Shown here in pieces: positions 11,740 to 23,471 of a stretch of DNA of 64,000 nucleotides. This DNA is from Crotophaga sulcirostris (Eukaryota; Chordata; Aves; Cuculiformes; Crotophagidae): contig VYZB01000172.1 in the NCBI GenBank assembly GCA_013397455.1, positions 853,685-917,684 of the forward strand, written 5' to 3'. The notes under the pieces are model-generated. The model searched no databases. It saw only the letters and a list, made by a program, of their open reading frames with translations, and had not been told where the DNA came from. Within the stretch, counting starts at the first letter, position 1, and the number at the start of each line of letters is the position of its first letter. The position numbers and the translations under genes were made by a program.

Positions 11740-12726
11740 GTGAGTTCAGGAGTGCTGAAGAGAGGCAGAGAACAGAACTGGAGAGGATGAAGAACATTAG
11801 TATTCAGTGACTGACACAAGGATGTGCACAGAGAGGAATGAGGACAATTTCCAAAGCTTGTCTTCTAATCCCCATAGCATTCCTCAAAAATGGACATATC
11901 CAAGGTGATTGAAACTTCAGACTTGGTCAGTAAACCCTTGGTAACACAAAACACACTGAAGGTTTGGATTAGTACCAGAAACTGATGATGGTAGCAAACT
12001 AATCCAACAGTTTGTCATTAAAATCAGTATTTCAAGCAGAAAAACTTGTATTACTGATTTCTTTCTGCTCCCACGGGAATTAATTTTCTTTTGCTCTCGA
12101 GGTCTCTGTGGCCATTTTTGCCTGCAAAGTCACTTTATTTCACTGAAAAATTACAGTTTCTAAGAAAATGAAAGCTACATTTGGTTCAATTTTCTCCCTC
12201 AGTCTCCCTCTCCAGTCACAACTGCTCCCTGTGCTATTGCCATCAGTTTTCAGTCTGAATCCAGCTCTGGCATGAAATCAGAGATGAAATTTCTACCACT
12301 TCCTTTATTCATCCAGTATACCCCACTGCTAGCAATACCACATACTTTGCAACTACAACCAGGTGAATTCCACACAGAGCTCACATTAGTACTTGCAGGT
12401 TTTGAAGAACTGCAAGAGTTGGCCTTCTCATTCTGCTCTGTTCCTTCTGTAACAAAATGAATGCTCCTTTGCATGGCAAGGTACTAGTCTCCATCCCTAC
12501 TACAGTCTGAATAACGTGCAATGTAGAGCACAATGAACTAAATCTGAAGTAGACCTGGTAGGGCACATATCCTCAGTCAACTACACTTTCTGCTTTGCAG
12601 GAACTCACCCAGCACAGGTACAGGAAACAAACCCCGTATTCTATCAGTAGTTTAACTGCTGCTAACAGCACAAACCCGTTTGCATACCATAGGCAAAAGC
12701 CACCTTTGAAATAGGCTTTCTTCTGG

Positions 12727-12866
12727 GTTTATTCTCCACCTTGCACTGATTTAAGCCTGATGTAAATACACTGATATGCGTCTAAGTACTTCTGACGAAA
12801 CCCCAAGAAAGTAAATTCAGAATCAGATCAAAATTGTTTGTTATAACCTATGGGAGCCTGTAATGT
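12727..12866 (+). repeat. Diverged interspersed repeat, copy B
   Basis: This is the partner of 11061-11155 about 1.7 kb away, in the same orientation. It is longer because it holds an extra segment of about 50 bp between the caccttgc motif and the conserved core. The core contains gtaaattcagaatcagatc, which is reminiscent of motifs in old amniote repeats, but I cannot assign a family. Confidence 0.6.
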
Positions 12867-12896
12867 GATTTTGTATAGGTTTGTCCTGGGTTTTCT

Positions 12897-12918
12897 TTGT
12901 TTTTTTTTTCTTTTTTCC
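12897..12918. repeat. T-rich run
   Basis: An almost pure T tract broken only by single C or G bases. The orientation matches a possible polypyrimidine tract, but no credible exon follows. Confidence 0.6.
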
Positions 12919-13400
12919 CTTAAGTACACCTTTCTAGCCTCTTCCAGACCTTCTCCAAACTTTCAGGTTTTGAAAGCACTTCTTATCAAAAAATCATCAC
13001 AGTTCACGTTATTAATTACTCTTGGTATTGTTCTGATTTGTTGTGCCTAATCCTTTTTTTGCAACTTCTACTTGAATTATAATTGGTTATATTTATAATG
13101 CATTTTCATTGTTTTAGCACGTTTGTGTTCTTCCATTTCTAACTGCGGTTGTTCCATTTGCACATTTCCAATTATATTTCAGCTCTCCTGGGGTTTTATT
13201 TCTGTAAGACTTGGTCTTGAGCTAGAAGACATAATAAGCATACAGAATTTTCATTTTTTCTAAGTATTGGTAATAGGACTACAATTTTTTCCCACAGACA
13301 TAATTGTATAGCTCTAGGGAATATCACGGAGTAAGAATTTTATGAAAGTATTAAAAGCATCCTTTTAAATCTGTCTTGAGATCAATCAACTGTAAATTAT

Positions 13401-13422
13401 CTTTTCTTTTTTTTTTTTTTTT
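13401..13422. repeat. T-rich run
   Basis: About twenty T residues interrupted by one C. No associated gene or retroposed copy was recognised. Confidence 0.7.
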
Positions 13423-13743
13423 ACTATTTCCTTTATCAGCATAGTAATACCTGGAAACACAACCAGCTTTAATTAACAGCTCTTTATGATGGAAACTTGT
13501 TACTGATGGAGAGATACTATGTGTGTAAATATGCCCATTTTTTTCCGTAATTAATGTGTGTGAAAGACAGTTTGGGGAATCTACCTATGTGCGATTCATG
13601 AATTTCAATATGATCTCTATTGTTAAACCATTTACCATGTTCTGTGTCTGCTACTCCACTTTGGAGAAGGGGAAAGAGTGTTGGAAGATTTGTCTCAAAA
13701 TGGGGTGATTATTAAAGATTACCAGTACGGGAACCAATCTTAC

Positions 13744-13810
13744 CTGGGGAGAACAAAAGAGTAGCAATGTCCTTGACAAAGCTGGTTTCCTTTAGCTTCT
13801 CTGGAGGGAG
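13744..13810 (-). other. Candidate internal exon (minus strand), unknown gene
   Basis: On the minus strand, 67 bp lie between a textbook acceptor (tttgtttctttcag) and a textbook donor (CCCAG then GTAAGA). The first frame is open and reads LPPEKLKETSFVKDIATL followed by a short hydrophobic end. It starts at a codon boundary and leaves one base for the next exon. A second frame is also open and the third stops. The peptide is protein-like in composition, but I do not recognise it. The nearest downstream minus-strand candidate (8797-8859) would hit a stop in the phase required, so the two cannot be adjacent exons. It may be an isolated real exon, an alternative exon or a pseudoexon. Confidence 0.3.
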
Positions 13811-14236
13811 CTGAAAGAAACAAATTTCCACAGAGGTAGAACAAAGGTTCAGGTGTCTGGCTTGGAGACCACAAAGCGTAAAAGAGTTGGGAGGGTGGGG
13901 GCAGGGAGGAGGTCAATACTTGAAAAAACGATGTAAAGTTGAGCAACACGGGGAAAAATTGAGATGACTGTTTGCTACAAGTGAGGAAGAAAGAAGCTGT
14001 CAACACACACTCAAATGTGCAATTCAGATGAAGACACACCAACAGGAATTTGAATCCCGTAAAACTTTAGCTTTATGTCAGTTCCTGTTCCCCGGTGAAA
14101 GGGAGGCTGAGGCAGCATCTTTATTGCTTTGTGCACAACTGCTCAATTCTTGCAGTAACCCAGGTACAAACCGCGTGGTTTGGGAACCTTCACAAAGCCT
14201 CCTTTTGTCTCCTCTTTTGCATTGCACCAAACTCAG

Positions 14237-14398
14237 GAGCTGGCATATTCACCAAAGGAACTGTGAGGTACACTGTTATCTCCACTGAGTTGGGGAAGTG
14301 GCAAGGCAGCTGTGTCATGGATCCATTTGCATGTACAGACAGTGAACAGAGAGCACTGTGCCTAAGAAGCATACCAGAAAACCTGGGAAAAGAGAAAG
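14237..14398 (+). other. Candidate internal exon (plus strand), unknown gene
   Basis: A long pyrimidine-rich tract (14198-14230) ends in actcag, and 162 bp later comes an AAAG/GTATGG donor. Exactly one frame is open across the whole segment. It is symmetric phase 1-1, encodes about 54 residues with three cysteines, and begins AGIFTKGTVRYTVISTELGK. Phase 1-1 exons of this size are common in extracellular proteins. I recognise no domain, the donor is only moderate, and the frame does not fit the other plus-strand candidates. The open frame also extends upstream of the acceptor, which weakens the argument from openness. Confidence 0.25.
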
Positions 14399-17300
14399 GT
14401 ATGGTTTATGCAGGCTTGGGACAGTGAAGGTGCTCATGTGCTGTGCTGAGATCCACCAGATCCTGCCCAGCCCATGTGTCCCTATGAAAGTTCAGCTGGA
14501 ACCTTCTCCTATGGGAAATGACTGCACAGCAAAGCTGTTCAGCAGAGCCTGGGATATAACACTGGTAAATCTATTTCATAGTAAAGTAAAAAATGATCAC
14601 CTTTAGCACTTCAATTTCTGAACTTGCAATTGCCTCAAAATGCCATTAAACTACTCTGTTATAAAGGCAGCATTTTAAGAGGCAAAAGTGAAGGAGTAGA
14701 GAGCAGTTTGGGTATTTAATTCTTTTACAAATATATATCAAGTAATTATCCATGAGTTCCAGGCACTTAAACAGAGGTTTGAATCTCAGGAAATGATGCA
14801 GAGAGGACAAACCTCAACAAGAGATGAACTTCAGCCCTGTAACTGCAGAAGGGCTTGGTCCTCCAGGACTCACACTGACTCCGCAGCGCTGAAACAAGAG
14901 GAATGAGAGTAGTGCATCCCCATGTTCCATATACAGATGCTATGACTGCCAACAGCTGTGGCATAAAGAAGCTTGAGGATTTCACACTTATAATGCTTCC
15001 AGGCAGCAGAAGGACATAATTCCATTGCTTTTCCAACAAGCATCTGGGCAGTGTGGAGCACGGATTGCAACTGATGCTGGGAAGTAGTAAATGTTTCTCG
15101 GTGTCATATATATGGGCATGTGAAACATACCAAGGCACACATAAACTGAAATATACAGCATAGCACAGCAACCAGAGAAGCAACAGTAACAAGGAACAAA
15201 GAATTGTTGTCCTTATTCCCAATAAGCAGATACTTCAAATGATCAGGGCAAGATGCACAAAGCTTCAGTCCCAAAGGTCCCCAAATGGATACTTTAGTTA
15301 ACTAAACTCTGCTTGCCTCTTTGCACCTAGATCTTGCTGCTGCTTCTTGTGCAGCTTCTTGGAGACTAGGGGAGTCAGAGAACATGCTCACATGACACAA
15401 ACGGTGCAATTCTAAAACTCCCTGAACTGGGCAGGTTCCAGGTGAAACACATGGGTATCTTCCCACCACCACCTGCCTCAAAGCCAGCTGTGCTTCTGCT
15501 GTACAAATATCTAATTAATACTACCAAGACGTAAGTGTACTGAAGATTGATCGCATCATAAAAAGGTCAGCTTTTTTTTTAATACTACCCCAAAACTTAG
15601 TCAGTCCTCCAAACCTACAGGGTACTCACTGCATTTGAGTAATTAGCATTTCAGAAAAAATTTAGCGTCATAGTCAATGCCTAATTAAGGTAGATAACTC
15701 ATGGGTGCATACAATATCTTCCTATAAACTCAGGAAAGAAGACCAGTATCAGTTCACAGGGGACAAATTACAATCAGAAGAGTGTCTTCTTATTAGGTCA
15801 AGTTCTGTCAGAACTGCATCACCCAAACAGTTCTGGCGCCATTCACAGCACAAAGGTCTAGATCAAATACAGTGGGAAAACCTTTGATAGAAACAAAACA
15901 GGCCATTTCTCCTCTCCCTCTCAAAGACTGTTTTTATACCAAGAGATAAAAAGAGTTTATTGGAGGGACCTGTAATCCACTCCCATAATGGGAAGTGCTC
16001 ATGAAACAGTCTAGGCTGAAAAAAACATAATATAACTCTTCAAGGACATGAGTTGTGACAGGGTTTGAGCTAGAAGAGGAATTTGAATATCTTAAAAGTT
16101 CATCCCAAATCTCATTATGGCCAGGAATATCTATTCCAGAACAGAACTAATTTTCTGGATTGTAGTGCACTTAAAGAAAATATAGCCCAGCTTTTTCAAT
16201 TACAGCACATTCACTTTCTTCACATTTTTATTAACTTGGCATTTTATTTCACTGAAATGCTACAGGTTCTCCACATAAAAATGTGTCTCACAAATGCAAT
16301 TCTCAACTAAACAGCCTTCTAAGTGCTGCTTGCATATGAGTTTATCCCTTTGGGAGTGTTGAAGGAGGAAGGGGAGTGTAGAGAAGGGATTCATATTGAA
16401 TAAATTCCCTGAAGTAATACAATAACCCCAGATTTTTTGGTATATGTTTTCAGAGCTTCCTGTAGCTTGGCTGTATGTCAGGATTTCCTAAATCTGGGTA
16501 CCACATTAGAATAAACATTTGTCTCAGTGTTTCATGACATGTTCATCTACACCATAACTAGCACACAACTGTAGGCCATTGATGTAAATGCTGTTATCTG
16601 AAGATCCCAGGTTGCAATCCCCTAACAGAAACATTCAACACACAATGCCAACCTCCCTCCAGCCTGCTCTTCTGTTCATCTGTGAGAATGGCAGGGTGCC
16701 TGCTCTCAGGCTGTAATAAATTGGCTGAGGAAGAACAGGCCTTCAGGAACTGGCTGGAAAAAAAAAGTGAAATCTATGCTCCAGCCTTGCCCCTTGATGG
16801 CAGTCCCTACACTCACTGATTTACCCTTCCGTGAACTTACACCAGTTTTGGGGATTTAAATTAAAAGTTGCCGGTGAAGTCAGAGCCCTGGGATACGTAC
16901 AGACAGCTGGCTTGGCTGTGTGAGGGCAGCAGGGATCATTCTACAGCTATTAAAAAAGCATGGCCAGAGACAGTAGCATCTTAAATGGCACCTGTTAATG
17001 CTTTATGTGCCACAGAACAATACATACAAAAGTTGAAAAATACCCTGTACAGTTTGGGTTGTCTCTAAAGATTTTATTACCACATTTGTCAGGGAAACGC
17101 TAGTGCTGGTTGAATGTTGCATTGCAACAGAAAAATCCTGCCAGTGGGAACTGTATGGAAATAAGATCAGTGCCACTAGCAGACATGCAAAACTACAGAA
17201 AAATCCAACAAGGCACTGCTTAAAACCAGAGGATGGGCAGCAGACTTGAGCTCTGGAGATGTCTACTGAAGTCACTGAAATGCATCACTGAAATGGTGAT

Positions 17301-17893
17301 AGAGGCAACAGAAGACCCTCTGTGCCTAATAAAACAGAGATGTGCTTCCCCATTTGGGATCACCATGCTCTGCTCTCCTTATCAGGTCCAGCATTTACCC
17401 GGGCACAGCAGAGCCATAAGTAGTGGAACAGGCCAATGTCCATCTCATCCCTTAAAACAAGTAGGGATAATAATTTCTCTCACTGCTAACATACTTTGTT
17501 GAAGATAATTCAATCTCGTCCTTCTCCTGGTTTCTCTAAACACTTTTTCTCCTTTCCCAAAATTTCCTCTGAGCGTTAAGAAAGCAAGCCCTAGAGAAGA
17601 CGAGAGCAGCTGTTAGTGAAGTTCAGTAAGGCATCCATCACACAACTCTGCAGAAATAAATCTAGGAATCTAATTTATGACCTTCTTTAAAAAGGAAGTT
17701 CTAAAAGAAAAAGCTGATTGGGACTTATCTGATTCTCAAAACTGTAAGATACTGAATTTTTGAAATACTTATATCCAAATTTCTTCGTAAGCTGAATTTG
17801 CAAAAAATAAAAAAATAACTCTCAGTCAAGTGCTGTCAGCAGCATAAGAGGCCAAGTTCAGATACCTGAGGGCTCCTCTTATCATTTGAGCAG

Positions 17894-17977
17894 TTACGGT
17901 TTGAGTGGCTTGCAGACACCTGGAAAAACTTTACTTTCATTAAGAGTCTTTACCAGCAACACTCCCTCAATTCCAAG
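17894..17977 (+). other. Weak candidate exon (plus strand)
   Basis: Eighty-four bases lie between a short pyrimidine tract ending gagcag and a consensus donor (AAG then GTAAGA). Two of three frames are open. The first, containing FEWLADTWKNFTFI, begins and ends at codon boundaries and would join in phase to the 22419-22472 candidate. The acceptor is mediocre. The peptide is unknown to me. Confidence 0.15.
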
Positions 17978-20900
17978 GTAAGAAAGTGAAAACGTGTTTT
18001 AGGTGGAGAAGAAAGGAGCTGATTGGGAAACAAAAAAACTTAGGAAAGCCAATGAGTGACAAATGAATAATATCTTCTATGTAAGGCATTCTCATCCCCA
18101 GGATCACTTGGCAATAAGTCTAACTTCAGCCTTTCTCTCACAGGTGTGTGTGGTTATTGAAACAACATGCCAGCTCTAGCATGAGCCATGTCCCTCATTC
18201 CCTGCCTTCACAGTTGAAGTTTGCTATTCAGGGTCAGCTCTAGGCACTAAGAGATTAATGGCTCTGAAGGCTCTATTTAAGGTTATCTCAGCTGCAGTGC
18301 AAATGCTTTTATTTGCTGGTAAGTGAAAAAAGAGTCCCTTACTGGATACCACCTCTTTATTCAATCATTGCCTTCCAGAGCTTCAGCACAAGCAATCTAT
18401 TTCCTGCCAACACTCTCAAAGCCACAGAGACTCAATACTGGATCTCCAAGAAGGAAACAATAGTTGCATGAAAACACTTAAACAGTTCTTTCTAGCAGTG
18501 AAAAAATAACAAACCCAAGAGTTCCTATTATTTTTCTTCACTAAATCTGCCTTGCCATTGACTTGAGGCTGATGCAATCTTTGCTTTTGTGTCTCTTCTA
18601 AGCTTCTCGATTCTTTCTTTTGTTCTTGTCTTCAGAATCTAAAAGAGTAATTTCAGCACAGCTGGGGTCTCTGAGGTTCCTACAGATTTCATTAAAAAAA
18701 ACACACACCTGTGTAGAGGAGAAATATTCTATAAGCCTTGCAAACAAGGAAAAAAATGCAAAAGAAATTTGTACTCTTTAAGACACCAGAAAAAACACAG
18801 AAGAAGAAGCTATTACCTGTGCAGACTAAAGTTTATAGACACAGAACAGGAAACTGTAGGAAACAAATACCTTGCAATTCTGGTGTTATAGGCATGTTAT
18901 ATTCTGCTTTCAATGGCTTAACTCTGAGCACACAGGGGACAGCACTAACTCCTGAACAAGGAGGAATACATGTCTACAGCCTTGACAGCGTAACTGTATG
19001 CGAATCTGTACGCAGTAATCTGACACACGCAGTTTCTCTCCCTTGCACACATTCACAGGTGCCAGAGATTATTCCCTGTGTCTCACTGGAAATACAAAAC
19101 TGTTCTGGGTCCTTCCTTTCCTTGCTCACCAACAAATGCAAGCAGTAAGCCCCCAGTTGTTGAGCTTCAGGCCACAAACCAAGATCTGGAGAAAAATACA
19201 GGAAGGAAAGAAGAAAAGCAGATAAAAACAATTAATGTGACATTCTAATTTTTAGCTACTTCACTGAAAAGATAAGGTACAGAGGCACCAAAATAGAAAG
19301 GAATATGCAAACGTGGGTAGTATAAAATACCTGCAAAGGGGTTCATACTAAGGGGAGAGTCAGACACAGACAGGGAAACTGTTCAGTTCAGGAAACACGA
19401 GTGACCAATATTCAAACATGATAATGATGCAGATCTCCAGGGTCCTCGACTGACATGGTGAGACAAAATGTAAGACTCCTTCCCTTGTCCTATATAGGAT
19501 AAAGATGTCACAGGCAGACAGAATTAGTCAGTCAGAGCATGGTCATAACAGGTTGATGACACTTGTCATGAATTTTAAGAACCAGGTTGTGGACAGACAC
19601 CTCAGCAGAACAGTTTAGGGCAACCCATTAAGAAGAAATATGACTCTTTCAGGGTGATAGGTCATCATAGGATTTCTATGTTGGTCCTCATAGTCATCTA
19701 TGCAATAGATTATGGTTGCCACTTAACTTGTAACAGTGTCCTGGGTGACGGATCATGGTTTGGCTAAACCTCAGGAAAAGGACATTGTGAGATGCAGTGC
19801 TGAATGGAGGTCTGAATCAAGTCTATCCTTCATCAGTGGCCTACAACCATAAATAGATGTCTAGCTGTTACAACTTGGGTTTGTTATTTTTTTTCCCTGG
19901 AACAGAGCCCTTCAATATACTCTGCAACATACCATAGTCAGAAGAAACACATCAGAATGCTTGTGGTGAAAGCTTACTGAAAACATGCAAAAGAAAAAAA
20001 ACATGAAGACAGACAGCATTCCCTGACTCTGTTTAAAAAAAAAAACAAAACAAAACAGAACCAAAAACCAAACCACAACTCTCTTTCTCAATATTTGCTT
20101 TGGCAGTCTTACAGTGCAGCATGCCAGACCAGCACCTCCTAGTAATCTATTAAAATATTTTTGTGCTTACAATATTTTAAAGGCATTGGTGATTTGTGGG
20201 TGCTAGGAAGGCTGGAGGGACCAAGAAGAATAAAGAAACATGTCTTTCATGACCAGTCTGAAGTGCCATGGTGTGATGAAGATCTCTGGGTTAGCACTAG
20301 ATATTAAGAGCCTGCCAGAAGCCGTGTGTCTGAACAGTTAGACACTTTCCAACTCTTTTAACTGACAGAAACAGGAACTGTGCGGCCTGGTAGTGAGTCT
20401 TGAGGTATTGTCTCCACTGTTTTCCTGTGGGTTCCATAGTGGTTTTCCATCCCACATCCTACTGCAATTTTCACTCCTTCCCAAAAGCCTCGTAACTCAA
20501 ATAATAAATCATCATTTTACAACCAGACGTAACTCAGTCTGGGCAGGTTCACCACAAGCAGCAGTTTCCTCAAGCAAAAATGTTTAGCTGTGCTCATTGT
20601 AAACCAAAAATAAACCTTTCTGATTGTCTGTGCCAGGGCAGAATGGCCTTGCCAGAATAACAGAGCTCAATCCCTTACCCACAGAGTTTTTCTTAAAAGA
20701 CTGATGCTGAGTTCCATCTACGATGTGCCAATGTCTATCTCCTATCTCTGCTATGCAGGGAAAGGGGGTCTCTGACTGGCTGACAGTTGAAAGGATTTGG
20801 ATGCCTCCTTTCCAGCCAGCTGACAGATGTATAAAGGGAGACTGTCAACTCATTTCCTATTAAGCAATTACAACAAGTCTAACATCTTTCTGCTCTCATT

Positions 20901-22418
20901 GAACACGAGTAATACTGTGCCACACGCACACTCACCCCTAAATCCTTTCTAAAAAACTGTGTACCAGTTCCACCAGTGTGAACTGACCAGATTTAGCCAA
21001 AATGTGACTGCTCACATATTTTCTATGAAGTCAAACGAATGACCTGCTCTATTTAGATCAATATCTCATCACAATATTTCACTGCATTAGTTTTATGCCT
21101 GTGCATTTAGGAATGATAACTACCCATAGAAAGTAACTATCACTGCACTGCCTTAATACTACACAGAAGCAAGAGTGCTTCACTTGATAAAAGAACATTT
21201 TTAGCTGTCTCACAAGGGAAAACAATACATTTGTACTTCTCTTGGTCAAAGCATAAGGTCACCATTTGATTGCAACTTGTTGGATAGCAATCTGCTAATA
21301 TTTGTATAAGGGTCCTTGAAGAATCAGAGGAAAAACAGAACAAAGGAAACAGAGTAACACAAGGCAAACTTCAAGACATCTGGTGAATAGCCAAGCAGTG
21401 GGAGAAGTGAAAATGATTAATGGTAAAGCATCAGCACGCAACAACACAGTGGAAGGAAGATAGGTGGGTGTGAGAGAGCAGGGCCATTAACATGTAAGGT
21501 GAAATGGCCATGCAAACACTGGTTGCTGAAGGACAAGGTAGCTGGAAACAAAAGAAAGTTACTGTTATCTGTAATACCTGGTACAAAAAGCCAGGGCAGT
21601 GTGCAAACATGCTAATGAGAAAGAGCTAAGCATGGTAATTATTACGCCCCTCATGAAAAAACATCTGGCTTAGTTTTATTCTGGAACAAAAACTATATGC
21701 CATTGAAAGAGCATTACAGGATCAGCTTGATAACCAAACCTAGTTACCTAATGAGTATTTTTTTCTTAAGCACTTGATAATGGAAAATAAGATCACATGA
21801 CATTTTGAAAATTATTGCAATTTTTTTCTCAAATGGACATTAAAAAGGAAAGAAAACATTTTAAACTATAACCCTATTAAAAAAAGAAAAGTTTTACTCC
21901 TTTTAAAAATCCTAAAATCTTGATGAATAGCCATGAGGCTAGGAAACTTGGGTTCATATTCTGAGCAAAATTCGGATCTGGAATACGAAATGCAAATGTT
22001 GCAACAGTTTTGTCATTTCAGATTCCTTTAAAAAGCACACCTTCTGAGTTTTTGATGAAGTTAATTCAAACAGCCATTCTTATCTTGTATAGCTAGGCAA
22101 CAAAATCTAATAAAGTTAAATAAATTAAACTGCACCCTTCTAATTCTCATTTAGAAGAAAATCTTCTAGGTGCAAAACAAGTGGAAGTGATGTAGTTACA
22201 CTTTGCTATGCTGGCAGCCAGACCCAATACAATTCAAAATGGACTTCAACTTCTTTTTGGTGGTGTAGAAAGCTAATGAAGACTTAGATAAGCATAAGGA
22301 AAATGAAATTTCATATCAATGCAGAGTTGAGAAACTGCCCTTCACACATGAGTTTTATATCACCTCCAATATGATCCTTCATTTAATGTTTTATCTGATA
22401 ATGCCATACATTTTTCAG
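17978..22418. other. Single-copy stretch, nothing firmly recognised
   Basis: There is no named repeat or gene apart from the A-rich run near 20.03 kb. The plus-strand open frame of 136 codons at 18738-19148 begins with lysine-rich low-complexity sequence and has no family resemblance. The segment around 18240-18320 is denser in E-box-like and homeodomain-like motifs than its surroundings, but this cannot be tested from one sequence. Confidence 0.5.
20030..20073. repeat. A-rich / AAAAC-type simple repeat
   Basis: A poly-A run grades into caaaa units and then ccaaaa-like units. It could be the degraded tail of a retroposed sequence, but nothing upstream is recognisable. Confidence 0.6.
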
Positions 22419-22472
22419 GCTGCTGCTGAGCTCTTCTTGAATGCTACAGATGCCGTGGTCATTGCACCAAAG
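22419..22472 (+). other. Best candidate internal exon (plus strand), unknown gene
   Basis: Fifty-four bases lie between an acceptor (catttttcag) and a near-perfect donor (AAAG then GTAAGC). Only one frame is open, the other two stopping within the first ten codons. It starts and ends on codon boundaries and encodes AAAELFLNATDAVVIAPK, which includes an N-glycosylation-type NAT sequon. The segment is GC-richer than its AT-rich flanks, and its codons (GAG, CTC, GCC, GTG, GTC, AAG) look like real vertebrate coding usage. I cannot match the peptide to a family. The 23404-23471 candidate continues it in frame. Pseudoexon remains possible. Confidence 0.4.
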
Positions 22473-23403
22473 GTAAGCTTCCTATAGAATATGCAGGACT
22501 TTTTTGAAGAGGTGACACCTAGCCTTTAACACAAAGGGACTTAAATCGTTTGGATTAAGCTTATCTATGTCGTCTTACACTATTCAAATTGTGTCCTTGT
22601 TACAGATATACATGCAGCAGTCTACCACAGTCTGTGTTTTCAACAACTGATTCTCTCTCTCCCCCACTATTTTCTGTGCTGCATTAAAAAATTAGATACT
22701 AAAAATGCTTTAAAAAAATAGATTATTGATTATCAACAGCAACGATGTTGAAACTGCTGCAGTGACTTTGATATCTGAAAAGGTTTTTAAATGTTCTTGT
22801 AATACATGCACTGTGGAAAGACTTGCTTCCAAAGAGAAATCCAGCAGCTTATATTTTTCATTTCTTATAATTCTATTTTGGCCAGACTGCTCAGCAGGCC
22901 CCTCTGCCACTGCAGTGCACAGCATCATTGCTGCTCAGTGACTGGAACAGCCATGATTACATTGCTGGCTTTTATGCTGGTCTGCTAGCTTGTTACACCC
23001 CTTAATGGTGAAGAACTTGGCTCTCCTTCTGACCTCCGCCTCCTCCACCTTCATTCAGCCACGTGTGTACTCCAAGATCACAGTTCACAAGTTCAAACCA
23101 CTAAAATAAAGGGTCTTCAAAGTTTTTGCTGAGACTGTACCCACACTGTGGGTATTTGTCGTTTAGACATCTGCCTCACACTACTTAAAATAATTTTCCC
23201 TCTATCGTGTGCTCATATTACATGAATTCATAGGAACAAAGTGAGGTTATAATCATATATTTCTCATTTCTGCACTAGATTGATTTTGATACCAATAAAG
23301 TACGCAAAAAACAGATACTGAAGCCTTTAACTAGGCTCAGACACTCTTGGCTTTAAACCATGAACTGAAGACCTCTTAATAAAAACAGTATCCTTTTTTG
23401 CAG

Positions 23404-23471
23404 CTGCTCATGATTCAGACCCTGAGATTTCTCAGCCTTACACAGAACGTACAATATAGGGAAGCTGAAAG
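23404..23471 (+). other. Candidate exon in phase with the 22419 segment
   Basis: A strong acceptor (atccttttttgcag) is followed by 68 bp and a consensus donor (AAAG then GTAAGG). Only the first frame is open. It encodes LLMIQTLRFLSLTQNVQYRE and two further residues, leaving two bases for the next exon. Because the 54-bp candidate upstream ends at a codon boundary, splicing the two across a 931-bp intron keeps the frame open. A possible continuation is a 27-bp segment ending at the GTAAGA near 23675, but its acceptor is poor. No family was recognised. Confidence 0.35.

Larger units (their letters stand above)
12919..17893. other. AT-rich stretch apart from the listed candidates
   Basis: Outside the two splice-bounded segments above I see no gene or named repeat. 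The minus-strand open frame of 151 codons at 14767-15222 has no family resemblance and includes leucine-rich and cysteine-rich patches typical of chance translation. Confidence 0.55.

Noticed and set aside
14767..15222. 151-codon minus-strand open frame with a hydrophobic start
   Set aside because: The leucine and cysteine-rich start looks like a signal peptide, but the sequence is low complexity, has no family resemblance, and vertebrate genes are rarely single open frames like this.
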